Part shown: one piece after another, positions 7,724-15,734 of the stretch | Layout of the letters: each line of letters opens with the position of its first letter | How positions within the stretch are numbered: the first letter of the stretch is position 1 | From: Planctomycetaceae bacterium | GTDB lineage: Bacteria > Planctomycetota > Planctomycetia > Planctomycetales > Planctomycetaceae | Direction: 5' to 3' | DNA: 64,000 bases | Assembly: GCA_020638955.1 (NCBI GenBank) | Contig: JACKHO010000008.1 | Span: 248,001 to 312,000, forward strand | Made by a program: the position numbers and the translations under genes | Notes under the pieces: generated by a model | What the model was told of the DNA's origin: nothing | The model's database searches: none | Seen by the model: only the letters and a program-made list of their open reading frames with translations

Positions 7724-8128
7724 ATGATCAAACTAAAACTCGACCAGGACGCCCTGGCGCACATTACCGAAGTCCGGGATCAGAAACTCCCGCAGGCATT
7801 GCAGAATCTAACTCGCGATCTCATCCGACAGGGACTGGAACAAATTCGAAATGAAACACCTGTCGACACAGGCCGCGCCCAGGCCGGTTGGGCTTCAGCG
7901 CAACAACTGACAAACAGTGAAACGGGCGGATTAATCAGTAACGCAACCGCAGAAGGCGAACTGACGGAACAAACCACTGGCCAGAGTAATTCACTCACGG
8001 CCACCAACTACGTCCCGTACGTCCCGTTTCTCGAATACGGCACAACCCGCTTGCGCCCCTTCGCCATGATTCGCCGTGCCCTTCTAGAGCTTCGACAACG
8101 CGTCGGCCAACTGTTTCACCTCGACTGA
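7724..8128 (+). CDS. HK97 gp10-like minor tail / tail-completion protein
   Basis: 134 residues from the ATG at 7724 (MIKLKLDQDA). The frame stays open upstream to 7640, but that part is translated from the dispersed repeat and is not taken as protein. The signature ETPVDTGRAQAGW near residue 40, followed by NYVPYVPFLEYGT near residue 92 and a final RPFAMIRRALLEL helix, is characteristic of the HK97_gp10_like family. These proteins act at the tail end that meets the head. The two family A repeats at 7639 and 8175 bracket this gene. This is one of the clearest phage assignments in the block. Confidence 0.8.
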   Translation: MIKLKLDQDALAHITEVRDQKLPQALQNLTRDLIRQGLEQIRNETPVDTGRAQAGWASAQQLTNSETGGLISNATAEGELTEQTTGQSNSLTATNYVPYVPFLEYGTTRLRPFAMIRRALLELRQRVGQLFHLD

Positions 8129-8174
8129 CAACCTCTCGGCCCCTCACACTTGAATACGACACACTTCAAAGACC

Positions 8175-8203
8175 GGTGGCACAGACATTCCTGTCTGTGT
8201 TTT
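8175..8203 (+). repeat. Dispersed hairpin repeat, family A, terminator-like copy
   Basis: The same perfect 8-bp stem CACAGACA/TGTCTGTG with a TTCC loop (8180-8199), followed by four T residues. It is in the same orientation as the 7639 copy, 536 bases away. Confidence 0.8.
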
Positions 8204-8280
8204 CTCTGGACCTAGATCACAGTCATTGAAGCTTCGAAACGGCTTCTCATTTCGCATCGCCTCAGGCACCTTCGCATCTC

Positions 8281-8718
8281 ATGCTCCAGCACATCACACG
8301 GTCATTGCACAGCTTCTGGGCAGCCAATTTCACTGTCCCGGTTCCCACGTGCTTTCCGGGCGTCCCCACGCGTATCGATAACGCACCGGCCTGGATCGAA
8401 ATCTGGGTTGATGCACTCGGGGAACCACCGAGACGACGAAACTCCCCCGAGGCCACTCACGTCCTCATCACTATTCATGCCTTCTCGCGGCACGAGCAGG
8501 ACAAACTGCAGGCACAAACACTCGCCGACTCCGCCGCCGAGCTCCTGTCGCAAACGACCATCCCAATCCTTGACGAATCGCAGCAGCCACTGGGCTGGCT
8601 CGCCATTCAGGAACCACAAACCCGCGACCTGACCAGAGCCTCCTCTGATCCCGGTCACCTCACACAACACCTTGTTCTTTCACTCTCGGCAATCGCGCAG
8701 CGCAGCACTTCCCTCTAA
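8281..8718 (+). CDS. Phage tail terminator / tail-completion-like protein
   Basis: 145 residues. It starts with a helix (MLQHITRSLHSFWAAN) followed by DNAPAWIEIWVDALG, a conserved-looking HVLITIHAFSRHEQDKLQAQ stretch and a helical part (LADSAAELLSQ). This order of a short helix, a beta strand pair and a long helix resembles tail terminator proteins that end tail-tube polymerisation. Its position between the gp10-like and tube-like genes is the usual siphophage order. The gene is preceded by a terminator-like repeat, so expression may depend on read-through or a local promoter. Assignment leans on both sequence style and order. Confidence 0.55.
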   Translation: MLQHITRSLHSFWAANFTVPVPTCFPGVPTRIDNAPAWIEIWVDALGEPPRRRNSPEATHVLITIHAFSRHEQDKLQAQTLADSAAELLSQTTIPILDESQQPLGWLAIQEPQTRDLTRASSDPGHLTQHLVLSLSAIAQRSTSL

Positions 8719-8738
8719 ACTCAACGGCTGAAACCACA

Positions 8739-9245
8739 ATGGCAGTAACGAACATTTCCCGAAATCTCCGTGATGGCGAACTCGTAATCAAAGATGGCAG
8801 CACCACTCCGCTGGTCCTGACCGTCGTCCTTGACGAAGGGGACCTCACCTGGACCGAACGCCAACGCACCATCGAAGTCAAAGACCGTGGCTCGATTCTG
8901 AATGGGCACACCCGCAAGGGGGATGAGGAATCAATTTCGATTTCTTTCACCGCCAAATGGACCCAACTGCTGGGACTCGCCGCCAGCCCATCCGATCCAC
9001 TTCAGCTCTACGAAATGCTGACCTTCGCTGATGGCAGCACCGTTCAAAGCACGTCAGCAGCAGGCGAGCAAGACACGCTGACTTTCGAATTCACCGTCCT
9101 GGACCCTGCCGGTGTGGCGAGCGAACGGATCGTCTTCCCTAAGGTCTATCGCGAAACTCTGACCATGTCCGAAGACAAAGAAGCCAACCTCATCGCTTTC
9201 GCTGGCCGAGCCTTCGTCCCTCAACCAACCGTCACCCGACTATAG
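8739..9245 (+). CDS. Phage tail tube-like protein
   Basis: 168 residues, beta-rich, with the pattern of siphophage tail tube proteins: an N-terminal GELVIKDGSTTPLVLTVVLDEGDLTW, RGSILNGHTRKGDEESISISFTAKW and a late VFPKVYRETLTMSEDKEANLIAFAGRAF. Such proteins stack as hexamers around the tape measure. Spacing from the preceding gene is 20 bases, so they are probably co-translated. The next gene is the tape measure, as expected. No immunoglobulin-like decoration domain was seen. Confidence 0.6.
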   Translation: MAVTNISRNLRDGELVIKDGSTTPLVLTVVLDEGDLTWTERQRTIEVKDRGSILNGHTRKGDEESISISFTAKWTQLLGLAASPSDPLQLYEMLTFADGSTVQSTSAAGEQDTLTFEFTVLDPAGVASERIVFPKVYRETLTMSEDKEANLIAFAGRAFVPQPTVTRL

Positions 9246-9260
9246 GTCTCCGGTCGATCT

Positions 9261-9304
9261 CAACCATCTCAAGCGTGGCGCAGCCACATTCAACCATCTC
9301 AACC
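9261..9304 (+). repeat. Dispersed repeat, family B
   Basis: CAACCATCTCAA, hairpin GTGGC-GCA-GCCAC, then TTCAACCATCTCAACC. It lies between the tube-like and tape-measure genes. Confidence 0.75.
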
Positions 9305-9356
9305 GATGGTCGTGTGGCTTTCCGTGCTAGTCATCTCCAAGTCTCTGGCAATCAGC

Positions 9357-10184
9357 ATGTCATACACCGAATCTCTGACTGTTCGAATTCTGGGAGACAG
9401 TTCCGGCCTCCACCAGGAACTCTCCCGAGTCGAACAAGCCCTGAATGGTCTGAACGAACGCATCGAGTCCACCAACCAGGCTGGTGCGAAAATCAGTCAG
9501 GTCTTCCAGCGAGTCGGCAATGCGTCTCGTCCGCTGCAACAACTGGGCAACCTGCTGAATCAGGTGCGGCAACGTGCTCAGGCACTGGGACAAACACCCA
9601 TCACGCTGAATGTGCGTCCCGCCCTCGCTGCGTTGCAGCAGTTGATGAGTGCCATCGCGGCGACGGCCAACCAGCTTCGCGCCCTAAGTTTTGGCGGAGG
9701 AGGCCCGTCACTTCCTCCGGCAGGCCCGGTCGCACCAGCGGTACCGAATGTCAGCCGCACAACGCGGGGATTCGCATCGGGCGGTCTGGTTTCCGGACCG
9801 CCAGGCATCGACCGCATCCCCTCACGTCTCACAGCCGGAGAGTTCGTTCTCAGCCGTTCCGCCGTCGAAACATTAGGGCACGGATTCGTCAACAGGCTGA
9901 ATCAACGCCCCGACCAGTTGTCCACGGAATTCCGCTCACGTCCGTTACCACAAACGTCTCTCGCACTGCCGCCAACACAACAGGTGTCGCGTCACTTCCA
10001 GCCCCATCTGCAGCGTGAACCGGTCTCAATCCAACGCAACTCGCAGCATAATTCTGAGACGAACCACAACACGGTGAACCAAATCGGCGGCATCACAGTG
10101 AACGTTCAGCAGGACGTCGATCTCGCTGGCCTGCTCGACTCAGTCCAGTCCCAGCACGTCGCCCTCCGCAACCGCCGCGGTTGA
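9357..10184 (+). CDS. Short phage tail tape measure-like protein
   Basis: 275 residues from the ATG at 9357 (MSYTESLTVRILGD); an upstream in-frame extension to 9306 runs toward the family B repeat and is rejected. The N-terminal part is a coiled coil (LHQELSRVEQALNGLNERIE, then helices rich in Gln, Leu and Ala). The centre has the hallmark tape-measure segment FASGGLVSGPPGIDRIPSRL followed by TAGEFVLSRSAVETLG. At about 1.5 angstrom per residue it would set a tail near 40 nm, far shorter than usual siphophage tails. No membrane-spanning helices or peptidase domain were seen. The C-terminus is Gln/Asn-rich. The assignment is strong for the motif, weaker for function. Confidence 0.75.
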   Translation: MSYTESLTVRILGDSSGLHQELSRVEQALNGLNERIESTNQAGAKISQVFQRVGNASRPLQQLGNLLNQVRQRAQALGQTPITLNVRPALAALQQLMSAIAATANQLRALSFGGGGPSLPPAGPVAPAVPNVSRTTRGFASGGLVSGPPGIDRIPSRLTAGEFVLSRSAVETLGHGFVNRLNQRPDQLSTEFRSRPLPQTSLALPPTQQVSRHFQPHLQREPVSIQRNSQHNSETNHNTVNQIGGITVNVQQDVDLAGLLDSVQSQHVALRNRRG

Positions 10185-10246
10185 TCATTCCCCGACTGAC
10201 CGCTTGTTCATTCACTGCTTTGTCACACCTCCTTCGAGTCGCACTC

Positions 10247-10690
10247 ATGCTGACCTTCGCACCGACAATTTTCCGCACGACGTCGAACTTTGAACTCCCG
10301 CGCCCGGTCTCATCCTTACGGATCTCCGACGCCTGGGATTTCGAAAAAGTCAAAGTCCCCTTGCGTGACGGCGACACCGTGTCGGGGCACTCACGCAATG
10401 GCACCGACATTCGCATCGAAGGCCAAATCGGCACGCATGGCGGACAACTTCAGGCCGATGAACTTGCCATGTTCGACACGCTGACTGCCCTGCGAACCGC
10501 CCTGCATGTCGGCAACGGCAGCGAGACATTCATCTTGTCACTTTTTAACGATGGCCTCGGCCAGCACCGCTACTTCGACGAATGCAGCACCACTCGAGTC
10601 GACTTTGACCTGTCGAATAAACACGTCTTCACCTTCTCCATCCAAATCCACGCAGCGAACCCACAGCTGCAACAGGGCCTGCTCATCTGA
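10247..10690 (+). CDS. Distal tail-like protein
   Basis: 147 residues from the ATG at 10247 (MLTFAPTIFRTTSNFELP). The frame is open to a TTG at 10181 overlapping the tape measure stop, but that extension looks unlike the rest. The protein is beta-rich: RISDAWDFEKVKVPLRDGDT, a DIRIEGQIGTHGG strand, helix DELAMFDTLTALRTAL and a final VDFDLSNKHVFTFSIQIHA. The position directly after the tape measure and this beta-helix-beta plan fit distal-tail (Dit) or equivalent baseplate ring proteins. No close family is claimed. Confidence 0.5.
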   Translation: MLTFAPTIFRTTSNFELPRPVSSLRISDAWDFEKVKVPLRDGDTVSGHSRNGTDIRIEGQIGTHGGQLQADELAMFDTLTALRTALHVGNGSETFILSLFNDGLGQHRYFDECSTTRVDFDLSNKHVFTFSIQIHAANPQLQQGLLI

Positions 10691-10746
10691 CGGTTCGCGA
10701 AAGCACTTCTCCCGCACACACTCATCTGCGTAACTGTGACTGATCC

Positions 10747-12735
10747 ATGACCTTTACCAGACGCATCCTGCATCACGGACCAAGTCCTTTCGGCGCAGCT
10801 GTAATTCTCGACGACCGGGCCATCCGCAACTGCTGGTTCGAATTGCATCGACAAGGTGGATGCGGCGGGGGCGAAGTGCGACTTGCAGATGAATTCCCCA
10901 TCCGCGACGACATCCAACCCGGCGACTGGATCAGCTTCGAGGGGAGTGTGGGCGTCCGCTGGTATCTTGGCCGAGTCGAAGAGATTCGGGCACAAAGTCC
11001 TTCCGGCACACGCATACGTCTGGAAGGGATGGGAATTCAACTCAACGAAGTCTTCCCTGGCGGATTCGGCCTTAACGCCGATGGTGTCCGGCCACACCGA
11101 TTCGCCGCCACTGACCTGTTCGGCAACGACCCTGACCGACAGGAAGAAACCGTGGACTTCGCCGACCGCGTCGATCAAGTGGTCCACCTGCTGATGTCTC
11201 GCTATGTCGTACCGCAGTCCAGCATCCAATATGTCCCGTCCCGCATCGAACCCCCGCTGCAGCAGGCCGACGTCACCAGCTTAAAGTTCCGTGGCGAAGA
11301 GACGGTTCGCACCATCATCAAAGACCTCGCCATTCGTGGACAGGATGCCTCCTGGGGTGTCGATGCCAACGGCGAATTCTTCTTTCTCAGGCCCCGCGAT
11401 TCCGTCATTCGCACGTATCGCGAGAGTCTCAACCTGACATCGCTGACGGAAACCCGGAATCGCGATTTGTTGTATAACCGCCTGCTGCTGACGGGAGACT
11501 ATGTCTACGACAAACAGGAAGATTCCAACGCCATCGCCCGCCGCACCTATCGTTGGCGCGGAAACTTCGTACAGCCTCAAAGTCGTCAGCAGTTTGGCGA
11601 ACGCCGTATCCGGCTCTGGATTCCCTGGATCCGCACGCAAGCCGACTCAAATGCCTTCGCTCGTGAGTTCTTCCGCACATATGCCCGACCCGCCTCGCGG
11701 TTTCTCGTCGAGACAACTCCAGACGACGCACTCCTCATCCCATGGGAAGGTCGCGTCACTCTGCTGAATCAAAGCGGCCAAACCTTGGCGGTCAGTCGCG
11801 TTGAAACAGTGCGGGTCGCCTTCGACCATCAGCCCCGCCTTCGCATGGAACTCGGCCCCGCTGATCCACGTGAACTCTGGCCCGAACCACCACAAGACGA
11901 GCGTTGGGAGTCGCCAGAGGAAATCCAGAATATCGGCGGCTCAGTCAGCTACCTGGACAGCTTTCAGAATTCGTCTATCTCCGATCCACCCCCACCCAAC
12001 TCCACTCTTCCACCCGCCTCGACACTCTCTAGTCAAGCTTCGTCGGACAACTCTTCCAACGTTTCATCGGACGTCTCGTCGAACATCTCCTCAGATTACT
12101 CTTCAGCCTACTCGTCCGCCGAATCGAGTCTGAACAGCTCGCAACCGCCCCTATCCTCCGGTGATACTGGAACGACTGGAAGTTCTTTGAGCGGAGGTGT
12201 TTCCTCCTCGGGCAACAATTCCTCTCGCCTGAGCAGCGGACTCTCCTCCGGTAACTCTGGCAGTGGAAGTTCGGCAGGAAGCTCCCTCGGTTCGTCTGGC
12301 CTATCATCTGGCGGTTCTTCAGGAGGTTCGTCGGGCGTTGCCTCATCCGGTGGCAATTCAGGCGGATCTTCAGTCAGTCCCTCGTCAGGAGGGAACTCGT
12401 CCAACCTCGGTTCCAGCAGCGGCAATTCCGGTGGTGGCTCGTTGTCGGGAGGTGGTTCGAACTCGAACTCAAACGCGGGGTCGTCGAGTGAAGGCGGTCC
12501 TACATCCAATCCGCCCGGATCTTCGCAAGGAGGATCATCCAGCGGTAACGGAACCAATTCTGGTGGCGGCGGAACGTCCAACTCAGGTTCACCCAGTTCG
12601 GAGCCCCCCGGATCGACGAACAATGGCGGCACCAGCAACGCCGGTTCCACGAGTTCATTCAACTCGTTTCCCGGCAGTTCTCCCGTCACTGCCCCTTTGA
12701 GCAGTGATTTTGGGAGCAGCTTCATCAGTCCGTAA
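10747..12735 (+). CDS. Large tail-tip (Tal-like) protein with Ser/Gly/Asn-rich C-terminus
   Basis: 662 residues. The first 400 form a folded part with RLADEFPIRDDIQPGDWISF, a VRWYLGRVEEIR strand and later TVRTIIKDLAIRGQDASWGV, TETRNRDLLYNRLLLTGDYVYD and LVETTPDDALLIPWEGRVTLL. This resembles hub or tail-tip proteins that follow Dit in siphophages. From about residue 400 to the end the sequence is low-complexity, mainly Ser, Gly, Asn and Pro, ending FGSSFISP; such a flexible extension could project from the particle or serve as a linker or adhesion surface. The frame is intact through the repeats. A purine/pyrimidine-biased antisense frame here is an artefact. Confidence 0.55.
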   Translation: MTFTRRILHHGPSPFGAAVILDDRAIRNCWFELHRQGGCGGGEVRLADEFPIRDDIQPGDWISFEGSVGVRWYLGRVEEIRAQSPSGTRIRLEGMGIQLNEVFPGGFGLNADGVRPHRFAATDLFGNDPDRQEETVDFADRVDQVVHLLMSRYVVPQSSIQYVPSRIEPPLQQADVTSLKFRGEETVRTIIKDLAIRGQDASWGVDANGEFFFLRPRDSVIRTYRESLNLTSLTETRNRDLLYNRLLLTGDYVYDKQEDSNAIARRTYRWRGNFVQPQSRQQFGERRIRLWIPWIRTQADSNAFAREFFRTYARPASRFLVETTPDDALLIPWEGRVTLLNQSGQTLAVSRVETVRVAFDHQPRLRMELGPADPRELWPEPPQDERWESPEEIQNIGGSVSYLDSFQNSSISDPPPPNSTLPPASTLSSQASSDNSSNVSSDVSSNISSDYSSAYSSAESSLNSSQPPLSSGDTGTTGSSLSGGVSSSGNNSSRLSSGLSSGNSGSGSSAGSSLGSSGLSSGGSSGGSSGVASSGGNSGGSSVSPSSGGNSSNLGSSSGNSGGGSLSGGGSNSNSNAGSSSEGGPTSNPPGSSQGGSSSGNGTNSGGGGTSNSGSPSSEPPGSTNNGGTSNAGSTSSFNSFPGSSPVTAPLSSDFGSSFISP

Positions 12736-12763
12736 GCCACAATTCTTATGCGGAAATGTGGCT
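12735..12763. terminator. Hairpin after the tail-tip gene
   Basis: AGCCACA (12735-12741) and TGTGGCT (12757-12763) form a perfect 7-bp stem. Downstream is AAAAC rather than T, so it may slow or attenuate transcription rather than terminate it. Confidence 0.35.
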
Positions 12764-12804
12764 AAAACGACGGGAACCTTTTTCCAGTTCGGGGAGACTC
12801 AACC

Positions 12805-13863
12805 ATGTTCTATCGCGTCTTTCCCGATCGGAGTCGGGTGCAGGTGAATCTGGAAAACCACTTCGCCGGACCAACACCCACGGCTTGCTGGATTGTTGGC
12901 GGCGGACCGTCACTCACTCGATTGCCGATCGCAAAAATTGTTGCCACGGGAATCCCGAAGTTCTCCATCAATCTGGCCGGGACCGGTCTGCTGCAACCCG
13001 ATTTCTGGACGAGCTACGATCCCACCGCCCGGTTCCATAAATCGGTGTACCTCTCGCCCGCAATTATGAAATTCGTACACACCTGCCGCGCGCTCGACCT
13101 CGTTCCGGAGTCGACATTCAAAGTGTGTGAGTCGCCAAACCTGTTCTGCTTCGACCGCACCCGAGGTCGGGGATTCTTCGACTTCCCCGCAGACAGTGTC
13201 ACGAACATCAGTCGACCTGTCGAGGTGTCCCCCAACGATTTGAACGAGGGAATTACCGACTGGCAGGACTCACTGATTCAAGCCATCGACATTTCCTTCC
13301 GACTCGGATTCCGCAAGCTGTACCTGATTGGCTGCGAAATGTTTCTCGCACCACCAGCAGCACTTCTGAAGGAAGCCGAACGCCGCAATGTGACGTACAA
13401 CAAGCGTGAGCCCCTGCCGCATTTCATGGCCCGCTGCCGGGAAGCAGGGATGACAAAGCAACAAATCGAAGTGTCCGACATTACGAATCAATACCACTTC
13501 GACGAAACCAAACCGTTTGACTCCGCGATTCGTACCGACGACCACTACTACCGCGTCGCCCAGTATTTGCGGCTTTCCCGACGCGCCATGGCCCTCGCAG
13601 GATTGCAACTCATCAGCAGCACACCTGACAGTCGTCTGAACGACTACTTCCCCTTCCAGCCGGTTGAAGAAGTCATTGCCGACATCGATCAGGAAATCGG
13701 CAACCTCCGCAGTGAAACCACAACGGGTCGGTACACTTCGTCGGAATCACGGCAGCCAGCGGGACTCATGCCCATGCGAGATTTCTCCCCACACAACTGG
13801 AACACGCCGGCAGCCAAACCTTCACCACCAGTGGAGGAAGTCATCATCAACGAAGTCGGCTGA
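12805..13863 (+). CDS. DUF115-like (6-hydroxymethylpterin pyrophosphokinase MptE-like) protein
   Basis: 352 residues. ACWIVGGGPSLTRL near residue 30 is the nucleotide-sugar or nucleotide-binding signature seen in DUF115/MptE-like proteins, followed by FSINLAGTGLLQPDFWTSYDP, and later ALDISFRLGFRKLYLIGCEMF-like elements (here QAIDISFRLGFRKLYLIGCE). DUF115 proteins are found in phages and in glycan-modifying loci. GGGGAG eight bases before the ATG is a good ribosome site. It is the last gene of the tail-like block and converges, with only 2 bases between, on the ABC ATPase. It might modify the tail-tip protein or the cell surface, but that is a guess. Confidence 0.6.
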   Translation: MFYRVFPDRSRVQVNLENHFAGPTPTACWIVGGGPSLTRLPIAKIVATGIPKFSINLAGTGLLQPDFWTSYDPTARFHKSVYLSPAIMKFVHTCRALDLVPESTFKVCESPNLFCFDRTRGRGFFDFPADSVTNISRPVEVSPNDLNEGITDWQDSLIQAIDISFRLGFRKLYLIGCEMFLAPPAALLKEAERRNVTYNKREPLPHFMARCREAGMTKQQIEVSDITNQYHFDETKPFDSAIRTDDHYYRVAQYLRLSRRAMALAGLQLISSTPDSRLNDYFPFQPVEEVIADIDQEIGNLRSETTTGRYTSSESRQPAGLMPMRDFSPHNWNTPAAKPSPPVEEVIINEVG

Positions 13864-13865
13864 CT

Positions 13866-15380
13866 CTAATCAATACCGGTCGTCGCCAGTTCCATAATGC
13901 GTTGCTCGCTGAACTCGTCGCGGGTCAATTCACCGGTCAATCGACCTTCGCATAGCACGAGAATTCGGTCACATAACGTGATGAGTTCCGGCATTTCACT
14001 GGACGTCACGAGAATGCCCAAGCCGTCACGGCAGAGTTGATCAATCACACGATACAACTCCGCCTTTGCTCCCACATCAATCCCGCGTGTAGGATCGTCC
14101 AGCAGCAACACCTTGGGATTCGTGCGTAGCCAGCGGGCAATAATGCACTTCTGCTGATTCCCGCCCGACAAACTAACCACCGGTGCCTCGGGCCCGGCCG
14201 TTTTAATTCCCAGTTGTTTGATGGATTCCTGAGCCGCCTGCTCTTCCAGCGAACTGCTGATGAGGCCAGCCGACGTCACTTCCGGCAACGTACAAAGGGT
14301 AATGTTCTCGCGCACCGACATCAGTGAGAACAGCCCGAGCCGTTTGCGATCTTCACTAACCATCGCGAGTCCGGCATTACAGGCTTCCAGGGGATGACGG
14401 AACCGCACGCGTTCGCCATCGAGCCGAACTTCTCCGGTGTGACGCTCACTTCGGGCACCGAACAATGTTTCCAGCAGTTCCGTCCGTCCCGCGCCCATCA
14501 GTCCAGCGATACCCACAACCTCACCAGCCCGCAAATTGAACGAGACATTCTCCAACCGCCACTCACGGGCATGTCCCGGCCAGGGCAGAGAAAGTTCTTC
14601 GACTTCTAAGATGACCTCACCGGGCTGACGCTCACCGCCGAGATGCACATTCTCGATTTCACGCCCGACCATGAGGTGCGAAATGTCGCGTGCCGACGTT
14701 TCACTCCGGTCGAGTGTCTGCACGTGACGCCCGTCGCGCAGCACGGTGATTCGATCTGACAGCCGGAAGACTTCTTCCATTTTGTGTGAGATGTAAAGAA
14801 TCGTCACACCTTGCGACTGCAGTCGCTCAATCACGCGGAACAGGCGTTCCACTTCCGTCTCAGTGAGAGCACTGGTCGGTTCGTCCATGATGAGAATGTC
14901 CGACTTCAGCGACAAAGCCTTGGCGATTTCGACGAGTTGCTGATCACCAACTCGCAACTCACCGACAAGTTGATCGGGCCGAATGGCACACTCCAACTGC
15001 TTAAAGAGCTCTGCCGCCTGCTTCTCCATTTCCCGATCATTGAGAAATCCGCCAGTCGTCAATTCTCGCCCCAGGAAGATGTTGGCCGCCACACTCAACT
15101 GTTCCACCAGATTTAATTCCTGGTGAATAATGCTGATGCCTGCCTGCTCGGCATCCCGTGTGCCGCGAAAGTGAGCGACTTCCCCCCGGACGAGAATTTC
15201 GCCTTCATATTCAGTTTGCACTCCCGAAAGGATTTTCATCAGGGTACTTTTTCCGGCACCATTTTCCCCGCAAATCGAGTGAAATTCCCCTTCCAGAATG
15301 TCGAACGTCACATCACTCAGAGCAACCACGCCAGGAAATCGCTTGGTCACCTGCTGAATATCGATTACGGGTACGGCCAT
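13866..15380 (-). CDS. Sugar-type ABC transporter ATP-binding protein (RbsA/MglA-like)
   Basis: 504 residues with two fused nucleotide-binding domains, as in ribose and galactose importers. The first has Walker A GENGAGKST, LRVGDQQLVEIAKAL as signature region and Walker B ILIMDEPTSAL. The second has GLMGAGRTELL in place of Walker A, signature LSGGNQQK and VLLLDDPTRGID. The degenerate second Walker A is typical of this family. The length is normal. No permease (RbsC-like) or substrate-binding protein is encoded next to it, so its partners are elsewhere or lost. The substrate cannot be read from the ATPase. Confidence 0.9.
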   Translation of the reverse strand: MAVPVIDIQQVTKRFPGVVALSDVTFDILEGEFHSICGENGAGKSTLMKILSGVQTEYEGEILVRGEVAHFRGTRDAEQAGISIIHQELNLVEQLSVAANIFLGRELTTGGFLNDREMEKQAAELFKQLECAIRPDQLVGELRVGDQQLVEIAKALSLKSDILIMDEPTSALTETEVERLFRVIERLQSQGVTILYISHKMEEVFRLSDRITVLRDGRHVQTLDRSETSARDISHLMVGREIENVHLGGERQPGEVILEVEELSLPWPGHAREWRLENVSFNLRAGEVVGIAGLMGAGRTELLETLFGARSERHTGEVRLDGERVRFRHPLEACNAGLAMVSEDRKRLGLFSLMSVRENITLCTLPEVTSAGLISSSLEEQAAQESIKQLGIKTAGPEAPVVSLSGGNQQKCIIARWLRTNPKVLLLDDPTRGIDVGAKAELYRVIDQLCRDGLGILVTSSEMPELITLCDRILVLCEGRLTGELTRDEFSEQRIMELATTGID

Positions 15381-15734
15381 CGGAAAGCCAATGTCTGCTG
15401 AGATATGTCTGGATCGATGAGCCCCTCAGTATAAGTCGACAACCCGCAAGTTGCACGGAAAAGCATCACGCCCTTCATGGGCAACAAACAAAACCATTTC
15501 CGTAACACGGTTTGCGGCGACGGGCGACTCTCCTAGAATTCACCATCCTTTCGATTCAACCGAAAAACGCAAATCAAGCATCTCACTTCAGCCCGAAATT
15601 ACGTAGTACGTCCAGAGCCCCTTGATGTGGGGGAATTCCTTCATTTGAGTTCGGAGGGAAGTCTCGTGGCGACGGCAGTCTGTGGTGGATGCGAGAATGA
15701 CGGCAACGACAACAACTTCAGGAAAGATGACGAC
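15381..15734. other. Divergent intergenic region, ABC ATPase / TPR protein
   Basis: 354 bases between two divergent starts, so it must hold both promoters. A short palindrome ACGTAGTACGT (15601-15611) is visible. An in-frame extension of the TPR gene back to 15627 is not favoured. Nothing else was recognised. Confidence 0.5.

Noticed and set aside
12108..12740. Open frame of 210 codons (Pro/Glu/Leu-rich) on the minus strand opposite the Ser-rich tail
   Set aside because: Created by the repetitive composition of the Ser/Gly codons; no start context and no matching homologue in memory.
5797..13863. An ordinary complete prophage
   Set aside because: No integrase, repressor, terminase, portal, capsid, endolysin or att-like direct repeats could be found at the edges.
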